Below, piece after piece: positions 1-7,573 of a stretch of 34,229 nt of DNA. The notes beneath the pieces were generated by a model. That model worked only from the letters and a program-made list of their open reading frames with translations. It did no database searches and had not been told where the DNA came from. The stretch spans positions 1-34,229 of the forward strand of contig CALZHP010000027.1 of assembly GCA_945787325.1 (NCBI GenBank), read 5' to 3'. Position 1 is the first letter of the stretch; the number at the start of each line of letters is the position of its first letter. Made by a program: the position numbers and the translations under genes. The DNA is from an uncultured Desulfobulbaceae bacterium (GTDB taxonomy: Bacteria > Desulfobacterota > Desulfobulbia > Desulfobulbales > BM004).

Positions 1-216
1 GAACCCTTCCGACTTGTTGTTGCCATGGACCACTACACACCCATCAGCACCCGCACCCATGCTTCCCTACCGGTTCCGATGATCCTTTTTGATTCACGCA
101 AATCTGGTGCGGGCAGTAATCTTAATTATAATGAAAAAAATGCGGAATCTACCGGTATACTTATTGAAAACGGGCAGGAATTTTTCAAAAAGCTGGTTGA
201 AAAAGGAATATCCTGA
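1..216 (+). CDS. 2,3-bisphosphoglycerate-independent phosphoglycerate mutase, C-terminal end (partial)
   Basis: The frame is open from the first base, so only the last 71 residues are in the window. They include the segment MDHYTPISTRTHASLPVP, which matches the metal-binding end of the alkaline-phosphatase-like fold in the archaeal-type phosphoglycerate mutase family (the ApgM / 'proposed homoserine kinase' branch): DHxTP, then a THxxxPVP stretch. Family members interconvert 3- and 2-phosphoglycerate in glycolysis without cofactor. The tail ends with a helical FFKKLVEKG segment. The ATG at position 25 is internal and not a start. The branch-specific alternative, phosphate transfer in homoserine metabolism, cannot be excluded from this fragment. 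Confidence 0.8.
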   Translation, partial: EPFRLVVAMDHYTPISTRTHASLPVPMILFDSRKSGAGSNLNYNEKNAESTGILIENGQEFFKKLVEKGIS

Positions 217-360
217 TTATTTCAAAATTAGAAAAACGTGCGTTGTATACCTTAAATGTATTGTTGAATACAATTTTTATAAGGTTTTTAATAAAAATGT
301 TCCATGTTCATTAACAAACAAATCTATAACATCATCTCCTTGACTAGGTCATATGCTTAA

Positions 361-810
361 ATGAAAATTCAAATGCGTAAACCAATTCACAGCACATCTT
401 ATCGCGTTCTTTATGGTGACACCGATGCTGCCGGCGTAGTATACTACGGCAACTATATGCGATATTTCGAAATAGGCAGAACTGAGTTTATGCGTGACCT
501 GGTACGGTCATATAAAGAGATTGAGGATGAGGGCCTTGTCCTTCCGGTTATAGAAAACTACGCACGTTACAAAGCATCAGCATCTTATGATGATCTTCTG
601 ACAATTCAAACATCACTTGCCGAAGTAAAAAATGTCTCCTGCCGGTTCAACTACAGAATTTATCTCTCAAATGATCCCGACAAGGAAAAGTCTAGGCTGC
701 TAGTAAAAGGGTATACGGTTCATGCCTCAGTTAACCGCAAAGGTAAGATTTCAAAGCTTCCGAAAGACGTCTTAAATTCACTGAAAAAGATCTGTTTCGA
801 CCCTTCCTGA
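361..810 (+). CDS. YbgC-like acyl-CoA thioesterase (4HBT hotdog fold)
   Basis: A 149-aa protein, typical for the single-domain hotdog thioesterases of the YbgC/FadM group. Residues 17-31 (RVLYGDTDAAGVVYY) hold the family signature, with Asp22 at the position of the catalytic aspartate, followed by the NYMRYFEIGRTEFMR helix. The family hydrolyses acyl-CoA thioesters in the cytoplasm and is often linked to Tol-Pal or phospholipid metabolism. No tol genes are visible here, so the physiological substrate is unknown. There is no convincing Shine-Dalgarno before the ATG at 361. Met5 (373) is an alternative start, and both leave the domain intact. The gene lies just upstream of the initiator tRNA, on the same strand. 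Confidence 0.85.
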   Translation: MKIQMRKPIHSTSYRVLYGDTDAAGVVYYGNYMRYFEIGRTEFMRDLVRSYKEIEDEGLVLPVIENYARYKASASYDDLLTIQTSLAEVKNVSCRFNYRIYLSNDPDKEKSRLLVKGYTVHASVNRKGKISKLPKDVLNSLKKICFDPS

Positions 811-837
811 TTTTTTAGAATCACTATAATGCATAGC

Positions 838-866
838 TTGACTTTTCAGTCAGACAATGTAATATA
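838..866 (+). promoter_or_regulatory. Sigma-70-type promoter of the initiator tRNA
   Basis: TTGACT at 838-843 is followed 16-17 bases later by TAATAT/AATATA (860-866), about 16 bases before the tRNA 5' end. The tRNA-Arg promoter at 22472 has the same -10 hexamer (TAATAT) and similar spacing, which supports the call. Confidence 0.55.
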
Positions 867-881
867 TGCCGCTCTAAATGA

Positions 882-958
<77 letters not shown>

Positions 959-969
959 ATGCCAAAGCA

Positions 970-1002
970 AGGGATTCAGGAAATACTGAGTCCCTTTTTT
1001 TA
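970..1002 (+). terminator. Rho-independent terminator after tRNA-fMet
   Basis: A 10-bp stem (AGGGATTCAG at 970-979 with CTGAGTCCCT at 986-995, one G:U pair), a 6-nt loop and a run of T from 995. It sits 12 bases after the tRNA CCA end. Confidence 0.85.
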
Positions 1003-1050
1003 TTTGTCCTGATGCACTGTCGTATATGGGTGAAAAGACTATTACAGTCC

Positions 1051-1074
1051 CATGACCCGAAGGTCGCAGGTTTA
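1051..1074 (+). repeat. tRNA-fMet fragment (left copy)
   Basis: This 24-base stretch matches the anticodon-to-T-arm part of the initiator tRNA (917-940) at 22 of 24 positions, then diverges into TTTACCCC. The right-hand fragment at 5468 continues with the same TTTACCCC. The two fragments therefore share a feature absent from the intact tRNA. It cannot fold as a tRNA. Confidence 0.7.
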
Positions 1075-1217
1075 CCCCCTACACCTTATTCCTTGTCACT
1101 CCCCACCCCTTACTCCTCACTCCCAGTCTTATTTCTCAATTTGCTATGTTTGACTTCGAGTTTTTTTATACTTATTTTTTTTTCAACTAAGAGAACTTCC
1201 TTCCCAAAGGGGATTAA

Positions 1218-1370
1218 ATGGTAAAGGAGAATAAATACAAGTATGGTCTTCACGGGGGCGGACAGCCCTGTGAAGGTTTTTGCGTTATTCCCCAGGCAAA
1301 ACTCATCCGGGATTATTGCCCGGTCGAAATGTCGTCATTATTATTCAATAGACAACAGGTATCGAAATGA
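1218..1370 (+). CDS. Possible small peptide (50 aa) overlapping the first radical SAM gene
   Basis: An ATG preceded by AAGGGG with a five-base spacer opens a 50-codon frame whose TGA overlaps the ATG of the downstream radical SAM gene as ATGA. That arrangement is typical of translational coupling. The peptide has three Cys (18, 22, 34), a Gly-rich patch (LHGGG, 11-15) and prolines at 17, 25 and 35, and no signal peptide. I do not recognise a family. It could be a substrate peptide, a leader peptide or chance. Two points weigh against it: another short frame from ATG 1243 is also open here, and a terminator-like hairpin (1248-1275) lies inside it. Confidence 0.35.
   Translation: MVKENKYKYGLHGGGQPCEGFCVIPQAKLIRDYCPVEMSSLLFNRQQVSK
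1248..1281 (+). terminator. Hairpin with T-run, possible terminator or attenuator ahead of the radical SAM gene
   Basis: CTTCACGGGG (1248-1257) pairs with CCCTGTGAAG (1266-1275) with one G:U, an 8-nt loop and a following GTTTTTG. It lies inside the possible 50-aa ORF and 90 bases before the radical SAM start, so it could act as an attenuator or simply end upstream transcription. Confidence 0.35.
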
Positions 1371-2857
1371 AGATCCTTCTCATCTATCCCAAATACCCTG
1401 ACACCTTCTGGAGCTTCAAGTATGCGCTTAAATTCATTAATAAAAAAGCGGCCTTTCCACCGCTTGGGCTCTTGACAGTTGCTGCCATGCTACCGGGGGA
1501 CTGGCAGAAAAAACTGGTGGACCTGAATGTTGAGCCGTTGACGGATGAGCATCTGGCCTGGGCGGATATGGTCTTTATCAGCGCCATGATTGTTCAGAAA
1601 GAAAGTGCCCTTCAGATCATACATCGCTGCAAGGCCGAAAACAGGAAGATTGTCGCGGGCGGGCCTCTGTTCACCACCCGTAATGAATTATTCCGGGACG
1701 TTGACCACTTTGTCCTCAACGAGGCGGAAATAACCCTCCCCCGCTTTATCAGGGACCTGAATTCGGGTCACCCGGAACCCCTTTATACATCATCTGAACG
1801 GCCCGATTTATCCGAAACTCCGGTCCCTGACTGGTCTCTCATTAACGTCAGGAATTATGCGACGATGTCCATTCAATATTCGAGGGGATGCCCGTTCAAT
1901 TGCGAGTTCTGTGACATTATCATCATGAACGGCAGAGTTCCACGGTTAAAAAATACGGAACAGGTGATAAGGGAATTTCAGGCGCTCTATGATGCCGGCT
2001 GGCGTAATTCCGTCTTTATAGTGGACGACAACTTCATCGGCAACACCCGGGAAGTAATTAAAATGCTGCCGGCAATTATTCAATGGCAGAAAGAGCATCA
2101 GTATCCCTTTACCCTGCTCACCGAAGTCAGTGTTAACCTTGCTAAGGATGATGAACTCATGAAAATGATGAGCGCAGCCAATTTTTTCAAAGTTTTCATC
2201 GGGCTTGAATCACCGAACCATGACAGCCTGGTGGAATGCGGTAAAAACCAGAACACTACGGGCAGCCTTGCCGAAGCCGTGTATACAATCCACCGGCACG
2301 GTATGCAGGTTATGGGCGGTTTTATTGTCGGTTTTGATCATGACCCGGAAGATATCTTCGACATCCAGGTTCGCTTTATCCAACAGGTAGGTGTAGTTAC
2401 GGCCATGGTGGGTGTCCTGACAGCGCTGCCGCAAACCCGTCTCTGGCATCGTCTCAAGACGGAAGGAAGGCTGCTCAGCGATTCAACAGGTGAAAATACC
2501 GACGGCTGCCTGAATTTTATTCCAAAGATGGACAGGGAAAAGCTCATGGAAGGATACCAATGGCTCATAAAAAATCTCTATTCCCCGAAACTCTATTACC
2601 GGAGAATAAACATATTTATCAAGAGCTACACCCCGACTGTCAAAAACAAAACTTCCAGGGATGACATTATAGCCTTTCTGCGGAGTGTCTGGAGGCTCGG
2701 CATACTCTCGCGCGCCCGTTTCAGGTATTGGATTTTGATAAGCAGGACTTTTTTATTTAAGCGAAGGGCTCTTCCCATGGCGGTTGAACTCGCCATCCAT
2801 GGCTTTCATTTTGAAAAGTACATCAAGCGGGTGTGCCGTCCCCAGGAACAAACCTGA
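1367..2857 (+). CDS. B12-binding radical SAM protein with DUF4070-type C-terminus
   Basis: A 496-aa protein. Residues 1-150 form a Rossmann-like cobalamin-binding domain (MKILLIYPKYPDTFWSF, then PPLGLLTVAAMLP). I see no DxHxxG motif, so cobalamin may bind base-off without a protein histidine. The radical SAM core follows, with the [4Fe-4S] ligands Cys175, Cys179 and Cys182 in CPFNCEFC. The C-terminus (about 380-490) resembles DUF4070. This architecture is that of the group containing the hopanoid C-2 methylase HpnP, and members methylate or otherwise modify unactivated carbons. No hopanoid biosynthesis genes are nearby, so the substrate is open. The start overlaps a possible peptide ORF by four bases. 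Confidence 0.88.
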   Translation: MKILLIYPKYPDTFWSFKYALKFINKKAAFPPLGLLTVAAMLPGDWQKKLVDLNVEPLTDEHLAWADMVFISAMIVQKESALQIIHRCKAENRKIVAGGPLFTTRNELFRDVDHFVLNEAEITLPRFIRDLNSGHPEPLYTSSERPDLSETPVPDWSLINVRNYATMSIQYSRGCPFNCEFCDIIIMNGRVPRLKNTEQVIREFQALYDAGWRNSVFIVDDNFIGNTREVIKMLPAIIQWQKEHQYPFTLLTEVSVNLAKDDELMKMMSAANFFKVFIGLESPNHDSLVECGKNQNTTGSLAEAVYTIHRHGMQVMGGFIVGFDHDPEDIFDIQVRFIQQVGVVTAMVGVLTALPQTRLWHRLKTEGRLLSDSTGENTDGCLNFIPKMDREKLMEGYQWLIKNLYSPKLYYRRINIFIKSYTPTVKNKTSRDDIIAFLRSVWRLGILSRARFRYWILISRTFLFKRRALPMAVELAIHGFHFEKYIKRVCRPQEQT

Positions 2858-2903
2858 ACAATAATGTAAACGGAGTAACAGATCAGAATAATAAAGTTGC
2901 TCC

Positions 2904-2931
2904 GGAATAAAAACGTCCATCTTTTTATTCC
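2904..2931 (+). terminator. Hairpin after the first radical SAM gene
   Basis: A perfect 10-bp stem (GGAATAAAAA at 2904-2913, TTTTTATTCC at 2922-2931) with an 8-nt loop, 47 bases after the stop codon. Its A/T arms could work on either strand. A second small stem (CTGACAT/ATGTCAG, 2955-2974) follows, so the second radical SAM gene may have its own promoter. Confidence 0.5.
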
Positions 2932-3121
2932 CACCGGTTATTTTTATTTAAATTCTGACATATCTCCATGTCAGGTGCATTTCTGACTTGAAAAATTTTT
3001 TTGTTATTTTTATACAAAAACAAATATATGAGAGGCATCACCAATATTGCCTTAAGAAAACAGCAATGATATTGTTGTCCATTACATGAATAGAAACTTT
3101 TTAGAAATAAATGGTGATCTC

Positions 3122-5452
3122 ATGTCTGGAAACTTTCTTTTTGTACATATTAACGAATGGGCCGATTCTGATAGCTCCGACGCAATTCCAATCTCCCAGG
3201 GATATATCCTCGCCAATCTCGAGAAACACGGTTATTCCGGCCATATTCTTGGAGATTACAAGAACCGTCCCCTCACGCCCCGCCTTTTCAATACCTGTAT
3301 TCAGCAGCTGAAACCAAAAGCCGTCGGTTTTACAGTCTACGAGGAAAATATCAACAGGGTCCGAGTCTGGGCGCGTTTTGCGAAGATGCTGGACCCGGAG
3401 ATCGTCGTGATTCTTGGTGGTCCGCAGATAACATTTATGCCCGGTGTTGCTTTAGAACAGATGGTAGAGGCGGATATTCTCTGCCGGGGTGATGGTGAAA
3501 CCGTAAGTGCTGAGCTTGCAAATGCTCTGGCCGGGAATAGACCGTTAACTGAAGTCCCCGGCATATGCTGCAGGGAAAACGGCGTTATCGTCGAGACGGA
3601 AAAATCTTTCCGATATGAAAACCTTGATGATCTCCCCTCACCCTATCTGAACGATACCATAGATTGCACAGGTAAAAGCAGGGTGATCATCTTCTCCTCG
3701 AGGGGCTGCGCCTCTTCTTGCACATTCTGCTACACCCCGATGGCAAGCGGCAGAAAAATTCTCTTTCATTCGATTGATCGGATTATTGACGAAATGCGGT
3801 ACCTAAAACGTCAGGACATAAGTGATTTCTGGTTTGCCGATCCGAATTTCGCGCACTCGAGAAAGCGGCTGGGAAACCTTCTTGAAGCCATCATCGATAA
3901 AGTGCCCGGTGTAACTTTCTGGTGCCAGACACGTTATAATCTCGTAGATACCGACCTGCTTGATCTCCTGAAGCGGGCTGGGGCGCATACCATCGCCTTC
4001 GGACTTGAATCGGCCCATGACGCTACACTTAATAGAATCAATAAGGGACTGGATCCGGACAAAATGGCTGGCGCCGTGAAAGCAGCCCGGAACGCGGGCA
4101 TCAATGTCGAACTGTTCTCTCTATTCGGCCTGCCGGGAGAGTCTCTTGAAGATGCTGAAAAAACACTTGATTATGTTAAAAACAATAAAGTTGACGTGGA
4201 CGGAAACTCCATTTCCCAGCAGCTGCATATTTTTTACGGTACGCCGATAAGTGACGAACCTCAGCGCCATGGAATAACCCCGCTGCCTTTCACCAAACCC
4301 GCTTATCAGAGCCTGTGCCGTGATTATAAAACCGACGGCATGAGCGAAGATGAAATCCGCCAAATGGGTTTTCTATGGCGCTTGAACCGCAGGGACTTTG
4401 CGGAAGACATCAAGCATGCCAGAAATTTGTTTACAATCGCCGGCTTTATTAACCGCCATTATGAATATCTCAATCACCGCCCGGAAGCCGGAATGATGCT
4501 TTCCTTGATTTACCTGGAGCTTGACGAACCCGGCCCGGCCGCAAAATGCCTCCTGGCTTTGCAGCAGAACTTCAGCGGACATACTGAAGTAGACACCTTT
4601 CTGAACCGCCCGCTTATAGGTTTTAAAAACAGGAGAAGGGCCATTGCCGGACCGGGCTGCCGGATCATTTTTGACTGCAGAGGCATGCTGGATGGTGCTT
4701 TAGTCCCCGAGACTATATGTTATTACACCATGGCAACTCTGGGAAGCGGGGCTCTCGTTTCTGACTTTGACAGAAATATGTCAGGCATCAAGTGCGGCAG
4801 CGCCACCCAGTTTGAGGTGACTTTTCCGGCCGATTACAGCAACGGCGGCCTAGCCGGGAGGAAAGTTTCATTCCAGGTATATCTGCACCAGGTGTTGGAA
4901 CCTGTTGAGTACAACCTTCTAAAGGATGTCGCACAAAAAACTCCACGAAACAAGTACCGGTTTAATGACCTGTTCAACCTGAAAAAACACAATGAAAATT
5001 TATATTATATGGTGCTGCGCGATTCCATACTGCACAGCCACACCGGCAACCTTCCCCATATGATGGCTCTTTTCAACTTCTACCTGAAACTGGGTTTTAA
5101 GGAAAATGCCCTGGAGCTCGCCTATTCCCTCCCGCATGAACCATCTGTCATGGTTCATGCCGGCCGGGTCCTCCTTGCAAACGATTTCCCCGAAGAGGCT
5201 CTTGAGTTTATGCGCTACGCTGAAGGGACCAGCGCCGAGTTGGAAAATAAGAGAATTGAAGCCCATATAAAATTAAAGCAGTATGAAGAAGCGGAAATGA
5301 TAGGGGCCGACCCTCTTCTTGCCACCAGCCTGCAAACCATGAACCTGCGGGTTAAGCTCGCATCTCTGCGGCAGCTTCCAATCGAGAACTACCTGCGGCG
5401 CGTGGATACCCTGCTTGACAGCCAGGTAAAAATGATGGCCGCAAAAATGTGA
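3122..5452 (+). CDS. B12-binding radical SAM protein with embedded trigger-factor/FKBP-type domain and TPR-like tail
   Basis: A 776-aa protein from the ATG at 3122, chosen because GGTGAT precedes it and the recognisable domain begins at MSGNFLFVH; an in-frame ATG at 3086 adds 12 residues. Residues 1-150 are a cobalamin-binding domain (VVILGGPQ). The radical SAM core carries Cys196, Cys200 and Cys203 (CASSCTFC), then FGLESAHD and LFGLPGES motifs. About 415-505 is helical. Residues 512-596 align with the trigger factor peptidyl-prolyl isomerase domain: RIIFDCRGMLDG, LGSGALVSDFDRNMSGIKCG, then FEVTFPADYSNGGLAGRKVS. The rest looks like TPR helices. Substrate unknown; the extra domain suggests a peptide or protein substrate, which is inference. 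Confidence 0.85.
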   Translation: MSGNFLFVHINEWADSDSSDAIPISQGYILANLEKHGYSGHILGDYKNRPLTPRLFNTCIQQLKPKAVGFTVYEENINRVRVWARFAKMLDPEIVVILGGPQITFMPGVALEQMVEADILCRGDGETVSAELANALAGNRPLTEVPGICCRENGVIVETEKSFRYENLDDLPSPYLNDTIDCTGKSRVIIFSSRGCASSCTFCYTPMASGRKILFHSIDRIIDEMRYLKRQDISDFWFADPNFAHSRKRLGNLLEAIIDKVPGVTFWCQTRYNLVDTDLLDLLKRAGAHTIAFGLESAHDATLNRINKGLDPDKMAGAVKAARNAGINVELFSLFGLPGESLEDAEKTLDYVKNNKVDVDGNSISQQLHIFYGTPISDEPQRHGITPLPFTKPAYQSLCRDYKTDGMSEDEIRQMGFLWRLNRRDFAEDIKHARNLFTIAGFINRHYEYLNHRPEAGMMLSLIYLELDEPGPAAKCLLALQQNFSGHTEVDTFLNRPLIGFKNRRRAIAGPGCRIIFDCRGMLDGALVPETICYYTMATLGSGALVSDFDRNMSGIKCGSATQFEVTFPADYSNGGLAGRKVSFQVYLHQVLEPVEYNLLKDVAQKTPRNKYRFNDLFNLKKHNENLYYMVLRDSILHSHTGNLPHMMALFNFYLKLGFKENALELAYSLPHEPSVMVHAGRVLLANDFPEEALEFMRYAEGTSAELENKRIEAHIKLKQYEEAEMIGADPLLATSLQTMNLRVKLASLRQLPIENYLRRVDTLLDSQVKMMAAKM

Positions 5453-5467
5453 ATACAGATTTTCAAA

Positions 5468-5493
5468 CTCATAACCCGAATGTTGCAGATTTA
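5468..5493 (+). repeat. tRNA-fMet fragment (right copy)
   Basis: Matches tRNA-fMet from the anticodon loop into the T arm (915-940) at 22 of 26 positions, then continues TTTACCCC like the left fragment at 1051. It is followed by an inserted palindromic stretch (CCCCTTAAGGGG at 5494-5505) before the tRNA 3' end resumes at 5526. Confidence 0.7.
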
Positions 5494-5525
5494 CCCCTTA
5501 AGGGGCCACTGAAAATAGCAAATCA

Positions 5526-5545
5526 CTGCCCCGCTACCAATGCCA
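5526..5545 (+). repeat. tRNA-fMet 3'-end copy (att-like)
   Basis: Repeats the tRNA 3' end plus CCA and six downstream bases (944-964) with a single missing C. The downstream sequence, a weak stem TTTCTGACA/TGTCTGAAA, looks like a decayed copy of the tRNA terminator. This fits either an attachment-site repeat or a decayed second tRNA gene. Confidence 0.7.
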
Positions 5546-5679
5546 TTTAAGGGTTTCTGACAACTTGTCTGAAATTCTTTGTTAGTTTCTCTATGACTAA
5601 GTATCAGCAGAAATGCTGTCAAATAACTTATTACCCCTAAATCGAACATATTAACCACACAAAGGGTAAACAAATTGTT

Positions 5680-5853
5680 CTAAAACTCTATCCCCTGCTC
5701 TAGCTTAATTTCCTCTATCCTGTCCGTCAATTCCGATTCAGTAATGATCCCTTTTGCTACCAGGATATCAATCAGAGCCTGGCTTACAACAACCTCCATC
5801 TGTAGAGCTTCTTCTATGGATATTTCTTCTAATTCCTCTGTTTTATCATTCAT
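5680..5853 (-). CDS. Small conserved-looking hypothetical protein (57 aa)
   Basis: The ATG at 5853 is preceded by AAGGTGA with a six-base gap, a good ribosome binding site. The 57-aa product is acidic and predicted helical. It starts MNDKTEELEEISIEEAL, has a hydrophobic middle (QALIDILVAKGIITESEL) and a charged end. The helix-turn pattern LVxKGIITExEL is typical of small helical hairpin proteins, but I cannot assign a family. No signal peptide or Cys. It stands alone, convergent with the radical SAM gene and divergent from the RRM gene. Confidence 0.6.
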   Translation of the reverse strand: MNDKTEELEEISIEEALQMEVVVSQALIDILVAKGIITESELTDRIEEIKLEQGIEF

Positions 5854-6037
5854 CTTATGTCACCTTCATAAAGTTTGAGTTCACATCTGTTTGCTGCAAA
5901 TAACTACAAATCAATAGGATTTCCACTTTTTTATTTGCATTATTCAACGTTTCATAGAATGTGTACCAATAATGGTATCACGGGCTTGCAGATAGATAAA
6001 GCACCTCTGTTAAAATCTTGTGAGGATTTTATGTTTT

Positions 6038-6325
6038 ATGAAAATATATGTAGGCAACTTACCTTTTAGCAGCACTGAAAATCAAGTTAGAGAATTGTTC
6101 GAGTCATTTGGAATTGTAAATTCAATTCACTTAATTAGTGACCGTTACACCGGTAGGCCTCGTGGTTTCGGTTTTGTCGAGATGCAAAAAGAAGAGCAAG
6201 CTGCTGCTGCAATAGAATCTCTGGACGGCTCCGAATTTAACGGGCGCACATTAATCGTCAATAAAGCAAAACCCCGTGACAACAGTGGAAGCAGGGGCGG
6301 CGGGACATGGAAAAATAATATATAA
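6038..6325 (+). CDS. RRM-type RNA-binding protein
   Basis: A 95-aa single RRM-domain protein. RNP2 is KIYVGNL at residues 2-8 and RNP1 is RGFGFVEM at 42-49, with aromatic residues at the RNA-contact positions. A short Gly/Arg/Ser tail follows (NSGSRGGG). Small RRM proteins of this size in bacteria and cyanobacteria bind single-stranded RNA and are often cold-responsive. The start is the ATG that directly begins the domain (MKIYVGN); GAGGA lies 11 bases upstream. An in-frame GTG at 6020 would add six residues with no domain support. Confidence 0.92.
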   Translation: MKIYVGNLPFSSTENQVRELFESFGIVNSIHLISDRYTGRPRGFGFVEMQKEEQAAAAIESLDGSEFNGRTLIVNKAKPRDNSGSRGGGTWKNNI

Positions 6326-6603
6326 TATCTAACCCTGCTGCGTTTCCTCCCCTTTTTTCAATTTTACAAATTCCACTTTTATTATAATTACCTTGCCGAT
6401 ACAAGTTTCATCTGAACATGCTGATAGTACACCTGGTAATGCTCCATCACATTAAGTTCAATAGATAAATTCACTCAACAATTTAGAAACTAATCTTTGT
6501 CAGCATCGTAAAAAACACTATGCGGACAGGTATTGAACTCGTAACGTATTGGTAGTTTTTGGTCCCGTTGATGACTACGAAACTATTTAAGATTGCATTA
6601 ATT
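6326..6603. other. Gene-poor intergenic stretch
   Basis: Between the RRM gene and the next promoter I see no credible gene. A 63-codon minus-strand frame (6483-6674) has no ribosome binding site or family resemblance and would overlap the promoter below. No clear terminator follows the RRM gene beyond a short T-run near 6353. Confidence 0.5.
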
Positions 6604-6632
6604 TTGACAACTAACTCTGCAGCATTTATTGT
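6604..6632 (+). promoter_or_regulatory. Sigma-70-type promoter of the YtkA-like/di-heme peroxidase unit
   Basis: A consensus TTGACA (6604-6609), 17-base spacer and TATTGT (6627-6632), about 50 bases before the ATG at 6685, which has a strong GGAGGGG ribosome binding site. Confidence 0.5.
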
Positions 6633-6684
6633 TTTGATAGCAGTTATCAATACTGACAAATATAAAATGAACAAGGAGGGGTAA

Positions 6685-7566
6685 ATGAGAAAAATTATCT
6701 GCTGTTTAACTGCCGTTATAATGGTTGCCTGCGCTCCAATAGAAAAAGACTCAACAATTACCAGTGAACATGGAAAAGGAACAGGCTTTCTTCATCCACA
6801 TTATGAAGACAGTCTGTTTCAAATGACAGATGACAACAAATACAGCGTTGAGTTGCTTATAAAAGGTGGCGCGCTATCCGTAGGCAATAATTCCATTGAT
6901 CTAATTATTCACAAAAATGTAGAAGGCAACAGAGATGTTGAAGGTTCCAAAGTTACTTTTGAACAGTGGATGCCGGCAATGGGGCATGGCGTGCTCACAG
7001 AACCGGTTATTACAGAGAGAGGTGCTGGGCTCTACAGTGTCACCAACGCACTTATATCAATGCAGGGTCTATGGGAACTACGAATTACTTTTACTGCCGA
7101 CAACAATGTTCATAGGGTTATCTTTGAATTCCCGGATGTCGGTGTAGTTATGACAGGAAGCGGAATGACCGCCCATCCAACCCATGCCGGAATGCCGGCC
7201 GGCCATATGATGCCACCTGATGATGCCAATATGTCATCATCCATTAAAACTGACAATGGTCTTTTCCAGGCATCATATGAGAGTAAACCTGCAGCAATAC
7301 CTATTAATAAGATCCATACCTGGAATTTGACTTTACTTAACAAAGATGGTGTCCCTGTTAACGATGCTGCAATTACCGTTAAGGGTGAAATGCCTGCCCA
7401 TATGCATGGCTTACCTACAAAACCCATTGTCAAAAAGGGAAATCAGCCGGGAATGTACAAGGCCAATGGTATGAAATTCAACATGCCGGGCTGGTGGATA
7501 ATCCGATTCCAAATCATGGCTGAGGGCAAAAGTGATACGGCAACATTTAATCTCGTAATTCAATAG
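6685..7566 (+). CDS. Lipoprotein with two YtkA/FixH-like domains and a Met/His-rich linker
   Basis: A 293-aa protein with a short signal peptide and a lipobox-like MVAC at Cys16, so probably membrane-anchored outside the cytoplasm. It has two related immunoglobulin-like domains of the YtkA/FixH type: about 50-150 (WMPAMGHG, then GLYSVTN and GLWELRI) and about 190-293 (MPAHMHGLPTKP, then GMYKANG and GWWIIRF). The linker at 156-183 is rich in Met and His (M156, M161, H164, H167, M170, H174, M175, M176, M183), which suggests copper binding. It is followed after seven bases by a MauG/CcpA-type di-heme enzyme, its likely functional partner. The role is inferred, not established. Confidence 0.8.
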   Translation: MRKIICCLTAVIMVACAPIEKDSTITSEHGKGTGFLHPHYEDSLFQMTDDNKYSVELLIKGGALSVGNNSIDLIIHKNVEGNRDVEGSKVTFEQWMPAMGHGVLTEPVITERGAGLYSVTNALISMQGLWELRITFTADNNVHRVIFEFPDVGVVMTGSGMTAHPTHAGMPAGHMMPPDDANMSSSIKTDNGLFQASYESKPAAIPINKIHTWNLTLLNKDGVPVNDAAITVKGEMPAHMHGLPTKPIVKKGNQPGMYKANGMKFNMPGWWIIRFQIMAEGKSDTATFNLVIQ

Positions 7567-7573
7567 GTGACGT

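Larger units (their letters stand above)
1051..5545. mobile_element. Candidate tRNA-associated island carrying two radical SAM genes
   Basis: The segment between the intact initiator tRNA and its distal 3'-end copy contains only the possible peptide ORF and two B12-binding radical SAM genes. It is bounded by matching degraded tRNA fragments at 1051-1074 and 5468-5493, and the right edge ends with a near-exact copy of the tRNA 3' end at 5526-5545. By eye the enclosed genes are richer in G+C than the flanking genes. No integrase or transposase is present, so this is at most a remnant or a passive island. A gene-duplication origin for the tRNA fragments remains possible. Confidence 0.35.

Noticed and set aside
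6483-6674. 63-codon minus-strand hydrophobic frame
   Set aside because: No ribosome binding site, no resemblance to any family, and it overlaps a consensus promoter on the other strand.
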